Source of the DNA: Leptodactylus fallax
Taxonomy: Eukaryota > Chordata > Amphibia > Anura > Leptodactylidae
Assembly: GCA_947044405.1 (NCBI GenBank)
Contig: CAMRHE010000167.1
Location: 2,835,001-2,899,000 of the forward strand
Length of the DNA stretch: 64,000 bases
Direction of reading: 5' to 3'
A program made the translations under genes and the position numbers. How positions within the stretch are numbered: position 1 is the stretch's first letter; every line of letters starts with the position of its first letter. Positions 22,640 through 36,850 of the stretch are shown here, one piece after another. The notes below the pieces were generated by a model that was not told the DNA's origin, ran no database searches, and saw nothing but the letters and a program-made list of their open reading frames with translations.

Positions 22640-25250
22640 AAATTTAGACATTTAATTTTTTTTCAATAATACATTCATTTAGCCCTAAAATTAACACATT
22701 CACAATGGGTTAAAGGAGAAAATGAATCTCACAGTTTGTTATGCAATTTCTCCCAAACACAGAAATACCCCATATGTGGGTGTAAACTGATGTTTGGGCA
22801 CACAACAGCACACAGAAGGGAAGTAGCGACACTGGACGTTTGAAAAGCAGATTTTGCTGGAATAATTTTCAAGTGCCATACCTCATTTGCAGAGCCCCTA
22901 GAGTACCAAAACAATGGAAACCCTCTAAAAGTGACCCCATTTTGGAAACTACACCCCTCTCAGAATTTATCAAGGGGTATAGTGAGCACTTTGACCCAAC
23001 AGCCTTTTCACAGATTTTATTAACATTGGGATGTGTAAATAAAAATTACTAAAATGGTCACTTTATCCCCCAAATTTTCATTTTCACAAAGGGTTAAAAG
23101 AGAAAAAGCACCATACAGTTTGTTAAACAATTGCTCCTGAACATGGCAATACCCCATATGTTGACATAATCTGCTGTATGGATACATGGTGGGGCTTGGA
23201 ATGGAAAAAGTGCTATTTGGCTTTTGGAGGGCAGATTTTGCTGGAATAGTTTTCGGGTGCCATGTCGCATTTACAGAGCCTCTAAAGTACCAGTACAATG
23301 GAAACCCCATAAAGTGACCCCGTTTTGGAAACTACACCTGTCACAGAACATATCAAGGGATATGATGAGCAGTTTGACCCTACAGCTGTTTCACAGATTT
23401 TATTAACAGTGGGATGTGAAAATGAAAAATTACTTTTTTTTTTTAATAAATTGTCAATTTAGTCCTAAATTTTTTATTTTCGCAAGAGGATAAAGGAGAA
23501 AAATCTCCCCAAAGTTTGTTACACAATTCCACTTGAACACAGCAATACCCCATATGTGGTTGTAAATAGCTGTATGGGTACGTGGTGGGGTTACGAATGG
23601 AAAGAGCGCTATTTGGCTTTTGGAGGGCAGATTTTGGTGGAATAGTTTTCAGGTGCCATGTTGCATTTGCAGAGCCCCTAAAGTACCAGTACAATGGAAA
23701 CCCCAAATAGTGACCCCATTTTATAAACTACACCCCTCAAGGAATTTATCAAGGGGTATTATAATTTTGAGCCCAAGAGTGCTTCCCAAAATTAATCTAC
23801 AAAGTGAAAATAGAAATTTTTAAAGAAATGTGCCATTTCAGTGCCCAGTACATTGCGCCCAGTTTGTGTCATCAGAGACATACTCTCCTAAAACTATTAA
23901 GTGGGCTTTCCCAGGTAGAAAGTTGGATATGTGGATGTAAACTGCTGCTTGGGCACACAGCAGGACTTAGAAGGGAAGGAGCAGAGCACTTTTTAGCTTT
24001 TAGAGTACAGATTTAGAGGGATTTTCTGGACGCCATTTTGTATTTGCAGAGCCCTGGAGGTGCTAGTAAATTGGAATTCCCCAAGAAGTGACCCCATTTT
24101 GTAGGTGTATTTTTAGAGTCTCTACAAATATGACATGGTATCCAAAAACCAACATCCAAATTCAACGGTCCAAAACACATAGTGCTCCTTGACATCTGTA
24201 CCCTGCTGAGTGCCCAATCGGCAGTTTATGCCCACATGTATGACATTGGTGTACCCAGGATAATGTACTTAGCAATGCCATATATTGGTATAAACTGCAA
24301 TTTGTGCACAGAAGGTAAGGAGCTCTATTTTGGTTTTTGGAGCACAGTTTGGTTTTTGGACATCATGCCACTTTTGCAGAGCCCCTGAATTGGCAGTAAA
24401 GTAGATCCCGCAGACACATAACTTCACTTTGGAAACTACACCCCTCAAGGGATTTATCAAGTAGGGTAGTGAGCATTTTTAACCCTTGAATGTTGCATTA
24501 ATTTAATTTCCAGAAATGAATGCGCGGCTGATAATTGAAATTTTTCCAGAGATACGCCATTTCAGTGCCCGATATGTTGTGCCCAGCTTCTGTCAGCTGA
24601 AACACACACTACAAAAACTGTTAAGTGGGTATCCCTGACACAACATCATTTGGAGCATTTGTCTCTGATACAAGCCGGGCACAACATATTACGCACTGAA
24701 ATGACGTATTCCTGGAAAAATTGTCATTTTCACCTTTCACCATCAGCTGCGTATTCATTTCTGGAAAATTAATTAATGCAACAGTTGGGGGTTAAACATG
24801 CTCATTTTACCCATGGATGAGTTCCTTCAGGGGTGTAGTTTCCAAAATGGGGTCACATGTCAGGGGATTCCACTTTACTGGTGTTTCGGCAACTCTGCAA
24901 AAGTGTCATGGCATCCAAAAACCAAACCAACTAAATCTGTGCTCCAAAAACCAAAATAGCGCTCCTTCCCTTCTGTGCCCAAACAGCAGTTTATACCCAC
25001 ATTTGACATAAAGTACGTTATCCTGGGTACACCCGTGTCATACATGTGGGCATAAACTGCAGTTTGGGCACAGAGCAGGGCGCAGATGTGAAGAAGATCA
25101 GCAGGGCGCAGATGTTTGGTATCTGGACGCCATGTCATGCTTGCAAAGCCTCTAAAGTACCAGTAAAGTGGAATCCCCTATGGAATGACCCCATTTTGAA
25201 AACTGCACCCCTCAAAGAATTTATCAAGGGCTGTAGTAAGCATTAGTATC
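22640..25250 (+). repeat. Degenerate ~380-400-bp tandem repeat
   Basis: The landmark CAGATTTTGCTGGAAT or its variants occurs at 22848, 23232, 23628 and 24008 (spacing 384, 396, 380). It is accompanied by CCCCATATGTGG and TGGAAACCC...GTGACCCC segments in each unit. The right part (24580-25100) includes inverted pieces. It lies inside the TTAA element. Non-coding. Confidence 0.8.
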
Positions 25251-25411
25251 CCAGATGTGAAAGCACGGCGGATGGTGAAGAGTGAATATGTAAGTTGTGA
25301 GGAGTACATTGGGAACACCAAATTCCCTACTACATCCCCAGTAGCTTCTATGATTTGGGGGGTCACTTCTGGTTTTTTTTTCCCTCGTAACCTCTAAATC
25401 TGGGGTGTACC

Positions 25412-25896
25412 TTAAAGGGAATCTGTCAGAGCAATTTGGGACACTAAACCACCCACACATCCATATGGACCTGGGGTTTAGTGCCCCAAATTACCCTGTT
25501 ATAACGCAATCCATGGCCGAATTATAAAATAAAAATGCTTTATACTCAACCTGCCTCTGTACTCCCCTGTTCTTCCATGAAGCCAGAGAAGTACACTTCG
25601 GCTTCAGTGCGCATGCCCCACAATTACGTAGTGAAGCCAGAGTGTCCATCTTTGGCTTCAATGAAGAACAGCGCATGCGTCGGGAGGCGTGCCAACAAAG
25701 AAGTTCATGAATAAGCCGATCTGTTCTCACCAAACAGCATTGATCAGACCCTTCTCTAGGTAAGCATAAAGGTTTTTTATTTTTAATGCGCCTGCGGATT
25801 GCATTACAACAGGGCAATTTGGGACACTAAACCCCAGGTCTATAAGGACCTGTGGGTGGTTTAGTGTCCCAGATTGACCTTACAGATTCCCTTTAA
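25412..25896. mobile_element. TTAA MITE with ~95-bp inverted termini
   Basis: Flanked by TTAA (25412-25415 and 25893-25896). The left arm starts AGGGAATCTGTCAGAGCAAT and the right arm inverted starts AGGGAATCTGTAAGGTCAAT. Similarity continues for roughly 95 bp through the GGGACACTAAACCACCC segment. Non-coding; mobilised in trans by a TTAA-cutting transposase. Confidence 0.88.
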
Positions 25897-26270
25897 TATA
25901 CGCTCGCACAGCTTATACATTCCCTTCCTGCCGCAGCCAGTTTTGTTCTAATGATTTGGCGATTTTTGGGAGTTTTGTCTTCACATTGTACAAGCTAAAT
26001 TTTTTTATTTTTCTGTTGATGTAGCCATATCAGGGCTTGTTTTTTGCGGTATGAGATGCATTGTGTAACTACCTCATTTTTGGGTGCCTATAACTTATAG
26101 AATAAATTTTATTAACACTTTCTTGGTGGATTGAAAAAACAAAACAAAAAATAAACATCAATTCTGGTATTGCGTTTTACTTTTTAATTTTTTTTTTCCA
26201 TGCAGCGTACAACATAAGTAACATGTTACCTTCATTCTGCGGGTCGGTACAATTATGGTGATACCTCATT

Positions 26271-27761
<1,491 letters not shown>

Positions 27762-28500
27762 TATTGGTTTTTATGCATTACTAGTTTGGCAGAACAAAAA
27801 CCCATTTGGGGAAAAAAAAAATCAATTATTCTTGCATCGTCATCTTCTGAGACGTGTAGCAATTTTTTTTTTTCAATTGACAGAGTTGGTTGAGGGCTTA
27901 TTTACTTGCTTTAATAAATTTTTTTTTTCATACACTTTACTTTTTTTAAACTTTTTTTTTTTAACTTTTTTATATGACCCACTAGGAGACCTGAACCAGC
28001 GATACACTGATCGCTGGTTCAGTACTATAGACTGCAATACAAATGTATTGCAGTCTATAGAGGGCTGTATAGGCTGACTTCCTTACTTCCCGGCAGGATC
28101 AACCAGGTACTGGCCCCAGGCTTCAGAAGTTACATATGGGCATCCCACGATCTAACCGCGGGGGGTGCCTCTGGGGGGACATATATCATGGCGGAACCCC
28201 TTGGATGCCGCGGTCATGTTTCAGTTACAGCTAACACCCGCTCCCGATGTCGCTCGCAAACACTTAAGATGCTGTGGTCGCTATTGACTGCGGCATCTTA
28301 AGGTTTAAACAGCGGGGATCGGTGTTATCATCTTCCCCACTGTTTCAGCAGAAGCCTGGCTGTCAGATACAGCTGGGCTCTCATGATAATCGCACGGTCT
28401 CTGCTTCTGAGCCCGCTCGATCACCGTCACGTACATGCACGTGGGGATGCGGTAACTACCCACATTCTCCCACGTACATGAGAATGTGTGAAGGGGTTAA

Positions 28501-29940
28501 AACTCTTCACCAAGATTTTGGCTAATAGGCTTAACACTTGGCTTCCATCTCTTATTCATAAGGACCAGGTGGGTTTCGTCCCTTGCCATCAAGGGGGAGA
28601 TAACACCAGAAGGACTGTGGATCTGATAGATGTTGTCAACCGCTCTGCCATCCCCACCCTTCTTCTGAGCCTTGATGCTGCAAAGGCCTTTAACCACCTC
28701 GACTGGTCGTTCATGATTGCCACCCTTGAAAAATTTGGGTTTTCTGGAGCATTTCTTACGGCGATTCGAACACTTTATTCCCGACCCTCAGCGGTGGTGA
28801 AACGTCCAAACTCCCTTGCATCCTCGTTCCCTATCCGTAATGGAACGCATCAAGTCTGTCCTCTATCTCTGCTCATATTTGCATTATGTATTGAACCCTT
28901 GGCCTCCCAAGTCCGGTCCAACCCCAACATTACTGGCATGGCAGTTCGTGACAGGGACTAAAATAGGCCTGTTTGCAGATGACGTCCTTCTGACCTTCAC
29001 CAACCCTCACACTTTTCTTCCTAACATTCTCCAAGTTCTGAAGGAATATGGTGATCTCTCCAGATATAAAGTTAACCCCACTAAGACAGAGGCATTACCC
29101 CTTAATATTTATGACCCCACCCTGTGGCTCCTTCGGTCTAAATTTGACTTTCAGTGGAAGGAGTGTTCCCTCCGCTATCTTGGTATTCAGTTGTCAGCCT
29201 CTTACTCCTCCCTTTACTTTCAACTACCCTCGTCTATTTAATGAACTCCGCTCTCTCTTGGACAAATGGCGTCCTCTCCACAAATCACTCATAGGTCGCA
29301 TCATGGCTGTTAAAATTACCCTCCTCCCTTCCATATGAATGACTTCCTCCAAACTTTTCTCTCTAGCCTCCCCGCACGCTTCCATGATCTCTTTCCTGTA
29401 TAACCCGCTCCTCCCAGAGGGACTTATGGGGGCTATGGTGCGAACCTGGAGTAGATTGGGCCTTTTCCATATTGCTGATATGGTGGACCCAATGATCTTG
29501 AAGCTCAGGTCCTTTGATTATTTTACCTCTGTTACACTTACCCGCCTCTGAGTGGTTCCACTACCAGCAGATTGCTCATTTTGTATTCTCACAGCTTGGT
29601 TCTCTGAGGGTTTCGCTCCCTACTGCCTTTGAGAGAGTTTGTCGAGCTGGCAATTCCATGAGAGGTTTGATATAGAGTATTTACCGGCTCTTATCCTCTC
29701 CAGAGTGAAGGACCTCCCTCTCTCATAAATATATGGTTAAGTGGTCTGGGACCCGGCCTTGAATAGGCAGATCTCACCTGGACAATGGCAGATTATTTGG
29801 TCCCGAGCGGCCAAATCCTCGACATGTGTGACTTTTCAGGAGACTCAGTATAAGTTACTCATGCACTGGTACCACACCCCTGCCTTGCTTCATTCTCTCA
29901 ACCCTAGCATTCCCTCTCATTGCTGGCATTGCCAGGCAGG
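28501..29940 (+). pseudogene. L1 ORF2p reverse transcriptase, middle part
   Basis: Continues the RT from the TTAA site: LFTKILANRLNTWLP, DQVGFVPCHQGGDNTRR, LSLDAAKAFNHLDWSF, then a frame change near 28850-28960 and LFADDVLLTF, the FADD catalytic box. KVNPTKTEALP and YLGIQLS follow, ending in CWHCQAG where the hAT at 29941 interrupts the C-terminal cysteine-rich segment. Several further frame breaks occur after 29240. Decayed. Confidence 0.88.
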
Positions 29941-30469
29941 CAGGGCCGGCGTTAGGAGGGGGCAAACTGTGTAATTGCCCAGGGCCCCCGACCCCAAGGG
30001 GGCCCCCGGGATCCGGAGCCTTATGACTCCGGATCCTGGAGTCAGGACCAGCCATATCGATAACAGAAAGGGACCCAGCATCATGTGCCGCAGGGGTCCT
30101 TTCCGAGGTGAGTAAAAATAACAAACATTTTTACTCACCTGTCCTTGCGTCCGACATCATCTTCTGGCGTTCCGGACATCGGCGCTGAGGCCTGGCCTCA
30201 GCGGTGACGTGGTGCGTGCTCACGTAACCGCTGAGGCCCAATCACAGGCCTCAGCGGTGATGTCCACAACGCGTGACGTCAACCGCAGAGAAGAGGAAGC
30301 CGGCGGCGGCAGTGACAGTGGAGCAGAGCGAGGAGGCCCAGGAGAAGTAAGGCAAGGTGAGTATAACTGTTTGTTATTTTCCCTTACCACCCCCGGGCCT
30401 TCGATAATTATACTCTGGGGTCTGAAGAGACCCCAGAGTATAAGTTAATACTAGCACTAAGGGAGTCTG

Positions 30470-31830
30470 TAGGGCCCCTGTGGAGCATTATACTGGGGAA
30501 GGGGCTCTCTGGATAGCATATTATACGGTGTGGGGCCCCTGTGGAGCATTATACTGGGGGGTCCCTTTGGATAGCATATTATACTGTGTAGGGCCACTGT
30601 GGAGCATTATACTGGGGGGGTGGGGCCCTCTGGATAGCATATTATACTTTGTAGGCCCCCTGTGGAGCATTATATTGGAGAGGGGGCCCTCTGGATAGCA
30701 TATTATATGGTGTGGGGCCCCTGTGGAGCATTATACTGGAGATGGGGCCTTCTGGATAGCATATTATACTGTGTGGGGCCACTGTGGAGCATTATACTGG
30801 GGAGTCCCTCTGGGTAGCATATTATACTGTGTGGGGCCACTGTGAAGCATTATACTGTGGGGGGGGCCCTCTGGAGAGCATATTATACTGTTTTGGGCCA
30901 CTGAGGAGCATTATACTGGGGGAACCTCTCTGGGCAGTATATTATACTGTGTGGAGGCCGTTCTGGAGCATGTTATACAGTGTGGGGTCACTGTGGAGCA
31001 TTATTCTTGGGGGGCCATCTGCAGAGCATATTATATTGCGTGGCGCCACTGTGGGGCATTATTCGGGGGGGAACTAAGGAGCATTATACTAGAGGGCCCT
31101 CTGGGGAGTATATTATACTGTGTAGGGCCTACTGTGGAGCATTATACTGGGGCACACTCTGGGGAGCATAATATATTGCGTGGGGCCATTGTGGAGCAAA
31201 ATACTGGGGGGGGGGCACTGTGGAGCATTATACTAGCGGGGGCCCTCTGGGGAGCATATTATACTATGGGCCACTGTGGAGTTTTATACTGGGGGTAAGG
31301 GGCAGTGTGGGGAGCCTGTTATACTGTGTGAGGCCACTGTGGAGTTTATTATATTGTGTGGGGCTTCTTGGAAGCATATTATACTCTGTGGGGCCATTGT
31401 AGAGCATTACACTGGGGGGGGGGACTGTGGGGAGCATATTAAACTGGGGGAACCCCTCTGGGCAGTATATTATACTGTGTGGAGGTCATTGTGGAGCATG
31501 TTATACTGTGTTAGGCCACTGTGGAGCATTATGCTGGGGGGGCACTGTGGGATGCATATTATACTGTATGGAGCATATTATATTGTGTGGGGCTGCTGGG
31601 GAGCATATTGTACTGTCTGGGGCCACTAAGAGGTAGTATACTGTGTGGAGCTTATATACCATGTGGGGCCACTCTGGGGGGCTCAGGGGAGCATTTTATA
31701 CTGTGTGGGACCACTATGGAGCATTATATACCATGTGGGGAAACTGTGGAGGGCTCAGGGGAGCATTTTATACCATGGAGCATTATATACCATGTGGAGC
31801 ATTATACTGTGGAGGGGGGGGGGGTTGTTA
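30470..31830 (+). repeat. Minisatellite, ~55-65-bp compound unit, ~20 copies
   Basis: Units alternate CCACTGTGGAGCATTATACT with GGATAGCATATTATACTGTG and G-rich linkers. Related units occur at 38165-38265 and 45880-46100. Glycine/tyrosine-rich open frames through it are periodic artefacts. Confidence 0.9.
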
Positions 31831-32166
31831 AAATTCCTGCTAGCAGCCCTGTGTGCTATGTCTGCATCACAGTTCCCTCACTATAATCTTGCACATACGT
31901 GTAGTGCTCCATGACCATGTCATTCCCCATACAGTACTGTGCATGAACCGGCCATGGAGATATTGGGGCCTGCACAGTACTATAGGGGCTGACTATACTG
32001 GGAACATACTCAGTAACACCAGATAGTCAGCACATATGAAAGACTTCAGTGAAGGAACCGGGGTGTAGGCTATTAGCAGGAAGCTGTTGGGTGGGGTCCC
32101 AGAATAAGTTCCTCTGATGGGCCTAAGGCACTTCAGTCCGACATTGTATAATGGAGAACTATTATA

Positions 32167-32535
32167 TACAGGAGCATCTCAATAAATTAGAATATCTTTG
32201 AAACATTTCTTTATTTCAGTAATTAAATTAAAAAAGTGACCTCCTATATTTTCTAGATTCTTTACACACAGAGTATTCTATTTCAAGTGTTTTATTTCTG
32301 TAAATGTAGATTATAGATTACAGCTAATGAAAACCAAAATCTAAGAAAATTTGAATATTGTAAAAAAAGTTCAGTATTGTAAATTCAGTGTGTCACCTGC
32401 CAAGGTTTCCTATGCCTTTCAGTCTGGTTCAGTAGGACACACAATCATGGAAGATGCTGATTATGAATTGAATACTGAATTACTGAAATGAATGAACATT
32501 TCAAAAATATTCTAATTTATTCAGATGCACCTGTA
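32167..32535. mobile_element. Tc1/mariner-type MITE (369 bp)
   Basis: TA-bounded. Left end TACAGGAGCATCTCAATAAA, right end inverted TACAGGTGCATCTGAATAAA, both continuing into TTAGAATAT. No coding capacity. Inserted in the hAT at 29941-33178. Confidence 0.88.
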
Positions 32536-32544
32536 TAAGGGTAG

Positions 32545-32970
32545 GTTACTATATATAATTGGGAAACTTAAATATGAGGGGGCTATTATAAGGGGGAACT
32601 ATTATTTATAAGATAGGCTATTATTTATAAGGGGTGAACTATTATATATAAGGCATCCATTATAAGGGGGGGAGCTATTATTTATAAGAGGGGAACTATT
32701 TATAAGGGGGGTATAATTGTTAAGTGGGCTTATTTATAAAGGGGGCTATTAGTGATGATGGGGACTATTATTTATAAGGGTAACTATTATTTATGAGAGG
32801 GCTATTATTAATAAGGGAGTATTATTTTTACGGGGTGACTGTTACAGATAAGGGAGATATTACTGATACAGGGCACTATTTATCATTTATAAGGGAACTA
32901 TTACTGATAAAGGTGTAATATTATTTATAAGCAGGCACTATTATTTATAAGGATTTATAATAACTTATGA
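32545..32970 (+). repeat. Degenerate short tandem repeat (TATTTATAAGGGGG units)
   Basis: Imperfect ~20-25-bp units of ACTATTATTTATAAGGGG type filling the right part of the hAT. Confidence 0.75.
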
Positions 32971-33186
32971 CTGGGTGCAAAAATCTATTAGGCGGTACAA
33001 AGGTGCTCATTTGAATTGTGTGTGGTAAAACGGGGCTTGTTATTACTTTTTTGTTGGCAGAAAGGAGGTGTTATTATAGGGGTTGCCACTGCAACACGAT
33101 AGTGTTGTTTGCATATCAGCATTTGGGGCCCCGCTTTTAATTTTGCCCAGGGCCCCACTTTGTCTAAAACCGGCCCTGCAGGCAGG

Positions 33187-33543
33187 GGGTGGGTACACTG
33201 TACCACATTTTCTGGGAGTACCAACGGATTGGCCCCTTCTAGATGGAGGTCAAATACCTTACTGATGCCCTTTTTGTACAAGGTGTGCCCTTAGATCCCC
33301 TCATCTATTTGCTTAACCTCCCTCCCAGACATTTCGACAAAATGACCTCCAAATTATTCCTGTTCCTATGTACTGCCGCTAAAACGTTAATTGCTCTCCA
33401 TTGGAGGAAATCCTCCCCTCCTACTGGTCCTGAGCTTATCGCTCGTATGAAGGACATTCATTGCATGGAGTTTCTGACTGCCTCCCTTAATCATACAGTG
33501 GAGGCTTTACATGCTGTGTGGTCATCCTTTAAAATTACAGTTT
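33187..33543 (+). pseudogene. L1 ORF2p C-terminus
   Basis: Resumes after the hAT target duplication with GTLYHIFWEYQRIG, the continuation of the C-terminal Cys/His segment begun by CWHC at ~29918. It ends with a stop at 33541-33543, directly followed by the A-rich tail. In the expected C-x-H-C pattern the last cysteine is replaced by tyrosine (WEY). Short, conserved in position, non-functional with the rest of the gene. Confidence 0.82.
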
Positions 33544-33569
33544 AAAAAAAATAAAAATCTGCCACAGTG

Positions 33570-33846
33570 TGTGTATTCTAGGACTGTGGCAACTAATTTG
33601 TGACATGCTAACAGACCTCAAAAATAGAGGAAGACAGTGTGAATTGGCTAGGTATATTTGATAATAAGTTTTCGAGAGTACTAGCTCTCTCTCGAAAGCT
33701 TACTATCAAATATACTCAGTTAGCCTCTAAAAGGTATTGCCTTATTTCTTCACTCTTCCACTACTTTCTATGGCTAACACGGTACAACATTATACTATTT
33801 GCTAGGTATAGTCATATTTTTTTTTACTTTGGACTGGAATGTCACT
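33570..33846. other. L1 right flank, repeat-like, no gene
   Basis: Contains an inverted pair: ATATTTGATAATAAGTTTTCGAGAG against CTCTCGAAAGCTTACTATCAAATAT at 33654-33713, separated by a few bases. Probably part of an older repeat. No coding sequence. Confidence 0.5.
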
Positions 33847-35217
33847 TTAACCCCTTTCATTTTTCATTTTGACTCCCCCCCCCCCCCATTCCAAATCCCA
33901 TAACTTTTTTATTTTTCCATGTAAGGAAGAAATGAAGGGTCACTCACCCAAGCGTAGATTTTTTCCTAAAAACATCTTTTTATTCAGTCCTAGATAAAAA
34001 CACATCCATAGGAATAGATTGAGAGAGAGAGACTGCACGTAGGATGGCTAGGCAACGCCCGTTTTTTATTTTTCCGTTCTCAGAGCCATATGAGGTCTTA
34101 ATGTTTGCAGGACAAATTTTTCTTCATGATGCTACCATTTATTATTCTGTACAATGTACTGGGAAGCTGGAAAAAAATTCAGAATGGGGTGGATTTGAAG
34201 AAAAAGTGCATTTGTGCGACTTTCTTACGCGCTTCGTTTTTACGGCGTCCACTCTGCAGCCAAAATAACATGTCACCTGTATTCTGTTTCGGTATGATTC
34301 CGGGGATACCAAATTTATATGGTTTTATTTACATTTTAACCCCTTAACAAAAATCCAAAACTGAGCAAAAAAATTTTTTTTCTAAAAGTCGCCATATTCT
34401 GACACCCGTAACTTTTTTATACTTCTGTGTACGGAGATGCATAGGGCGTCTTTTTTTGTGGGGTTAGGTGTACTTTTTAATTATACCATTTTGGAGAATT
34501 GCTATTGCTTTGATCACTTTTCATTACAATTTTTATCAGAGGTGAAAAAATGGCGGTTTGGCACTTTTGATTCTTTTTCCCGCTACCTTTTTTATAGATT
34601 TGTACAATGGGCGTTTTCGGACACAGGGATACCTAATGTGTATGTGTTTCACAGTATTTAAGTACTTTTATATGTGTTCTAGAGATAGGGGGGTAATTTG
34701 AACTTTTAATATTTTTTATATTTTTTTATTTTTTTTATATATATATATATATTTATTTGCATTTATTAGACCACTAGGGGTCTTGAACCCCAGGGGGTCT
34801 GATCACTAATGCAATGCATTACAATGCTAATGCATTGCAATGCATTACAATGCATTGCAAAAAAAGCCGCTTTTATTGCAGGCTCCATAGAGCAGCCTGC
34901 AATAGAAAGTAACTAAAGACAGGACTGGGAGCCTTCACAAGGCTCCCGACTGTCATGCCAACAGGATGCCAGCCCCGGAGCTTGCTCTGGGTGCCGGTGA
35001 TCCCCGGCAAAATGGCGGTGCCTGTGCGCCGCTGGTAAAATGACGTCTTGGTCACCTTTGACCAAAGCGCCAGAGAGGTTAATGCCCACGATCAGTGCGG
35101 GAACTGATCGCATGCATTAGCACCGAGTGTCTGTTGTATAAAATAGCAGAGACTCAGTGGCTATTTAAACACCCGACATCTGCCTTATTATTACAGTGGA
35201 TGTCGGGAAGGGGTTAA
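33847..35217. mobile_element. TTAA-flanked element (TTAACCCCTTTC...GGAAGGGGTTAA)
   Basis: TTAA at 33847-33850 and 35214-35217 with CCCCTT/AAGGGG inner ends. A palindromic run of AATGCATTGCATT type lies near 34810-34860. It is interrupted by a 143-bp insertion at 33919-34061 with a 14-bp duplication. Same general family as 38429-39723 and probably 22054-28500. Non-coding. Confidence 0.78.
33919..34061 (-). mobile_element. 143-bp retro-insertion with 14-bp duplication
   Basis: Flanked by TTTTTTATTTTTCC at 33905-33918 and 34062-34075. The content on the minus strand includes GACTGAATAAAAAGATG, a polyadenylation-like stretch. It is probably a short retroelement tail mobilised by LINE machinery; family not identified. 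Confidence 0.65.
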
Positions 35218-35499
35218 AGGGGTTTTCCAGGCAAAAAATCATTTTTCAAAAAAGGTTGGTTAGTGCTATTAATAGGTCAATAAGCTCAACCAAATACCTT
35301 TAGCAGTGTTTTGAGTGATTTCTGGGTTTCTCTGTGAGCTCCTGGCATCTTCTGCATTTGCTTCCAGTTCTGTTTTCCTACAACTACCATGATGCCTTGT
35401 GCTTCACTCAGAGCTGACTCCCTCCCCCTTCCACTGCCTCCCCTTCACTTTCTCACTCATATACCCTCCCTGTTTCCTTATCTAGCCCGCCCATACCAG

Positions 35500-35715
35500 C
35501 CCTTCTTGACTAACTCACCCCCCCACCCCATCATACTTACCTGTCTTCGGGGCAGGACCTTCTGGGCATGGGACTTTGCTTGTTCTGAGCGGCTGGCACC
35601 TCCCTGCTGTTGCCGGCTCCCCATGCCTGGAGGATGTGCCGGCCAGCCAGAAGATCCAGAAAGGAAGACAGGTAAGTATGATGGTGTGGGGAGGGGGGTG
35701 GGTTAGTATTGGTGA
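35500..35715. repeat. Foldback unit with splice-donor-like ends
   Basis: Left arm 35532-35548 (CATACTTACCTGTCTTC) and right arm 35664-35681 (GAAGACAGGTAAGTATG) are exact inverses, embedded in longer imperfect arms of about 70 bp. Each outward strand reads CAGGTAAGTAT. Related foldback units lie near 21055-21290, 30105-30385, 45530-45775, 46110-46430 and 47218-47420. Confidence 0.75.
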
Positions 35716-36182
35716 TGTTCCATTTTCGGAAACGGGGAAATGGAACGTCAATGAAAAATTGGAAAATGTTACTGGGGAGGTCACATGAACGCCCTGGCGA
35801 TCTAGGTAAATATAGCTTTTTGGTACATTAAATAATTTAGAAGGTTGGTGGGGGGGGGGGGGGTTAGCTAGCTTAGATTAGGAAGATTGGTTTATGATTT
35901 AGGCTAAGGCTCCATATAGTGGGCCACAGCAAAAAAGCACTGCGGGAAAAAGTTTTTGCTGCAGCGATTTTCAAAAGAAAGTCTGCACAGGTTTCCTCTG
36001 TGGATTTTCTGCTTCAATTATACATATAGAGAAATCTCCAGTGTTTCCGTAGGTATAATTGACATGCTGCGACTTCCATAACCGCAACAGTTTTGGAAAT
36101 CGCAGCGTGTCCACTGCATGTATTTTTCTGCAATGTGTGGATGGGATTTGCTAGACTGTTACTGTAAAATGCCATGATTTTA

Positions 36183-36404
36183 GGCTAAGTCCCCTTGTTG
36201 CGGAAATGCAGTGTTATTTTGTTGCAGATTTTGCTGCGTTTTTTTGAGCCAAAGTCAGGAGTGACTTGAAAAGGAATGAAAAATATAAAGGAAACACTTA
36301 GACATTTCACTTCTGTTTAATCCACTCCTCACTTTGGCTCAAAAAACCGCCGCAAAATTTACAACAAAAAATGCTGTGTTTCCACAATGTGGAGACTTGG
36401 TTCC
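36183..36404. repeat. Foldback MITE with ~81-bp arms
   Basis: Arms 36183-36263 and 36323-36404 are inverse copies with scattered mismatches (left GTTGCGGAAATGCAGTG; right inverted ATTGTGGAAACACAGCA). The spacer is about 60 bp. A related but unpaired stretch precedes it at 35895-36180. Non-coding. Confidence 0.8.
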
Positions 36405-36850
36405 TCCTGCCTTTCAGTTTATTTTTTAGATGGAAGAAAATTGCAAAATACAAAAATACAATGGATTGTTTTCCAGAACTGGAGTCCTGGGTTTGAATCC
36501 AACCAGGGAAAACATCTGCATTGAGTTTGTATGTTCTGTGTGGGTTTACTCTGGGTACATAGTTACATAGTATTATCCCTACTAGGGACAGTGAGTGATG
36601 ATAATATTTGTAAAGTGTTGCAGAATATGTTAGTGCTTTATAAGTAAGTAAATAAGTAAATAAAATAAGTGTTCAGTTTGTATCCATCATTCTGTCAGTT
36701 ATATAGTCCATTGTTCTGACCCTCTGTTGGATCAAAACAATGGACAGTAAAACGTTACTGTGCAACTAGCCAATGTGTTGACAGTGACAAATGTATTTCT
36801 GAAATCCCGCTCAGAAATGCTTTGTCTGCTACTAGTGTTTTTTATTGTTC
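36405..36850. other. No gene recognised
   Basis: Includes a short AAGTAAGTAAATAAGTAAAT microsatellite near 36641-36665; otherwise unassigned. Confidence 0.45.

Larger units (their letters stand above)
29941..33178. mobile_element. hAT-type element (3.2 kb) loaded with tandem repeats
   Basis: Termini CAGGGCCGGCGTTAGG (29941) and, inverted, CAGGGCCGGTTTTAGA (ending 33178). Perfect 8-bp duplication CAGGCAGG at 29933-29940 and 33179-33186. TTGCCCAGGGCCCC recurs near both ends. No transposase seen. Contents: a foldback unit with splice-donor-like ends (~30105-30385), a minisatellite (30470-31830), a mariner-type MITE (32167-32535) and an AT-rich tandem repeat (32545-32970). Confidence 0.9.

Noticed and set aside
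30470..31830. Long Gly/Tyr/Ile-rich open frames on the plus strand
   Set aside because: They run through a minisatellite, in all three frames, with its periodicity; no codon-level constraint or domain.
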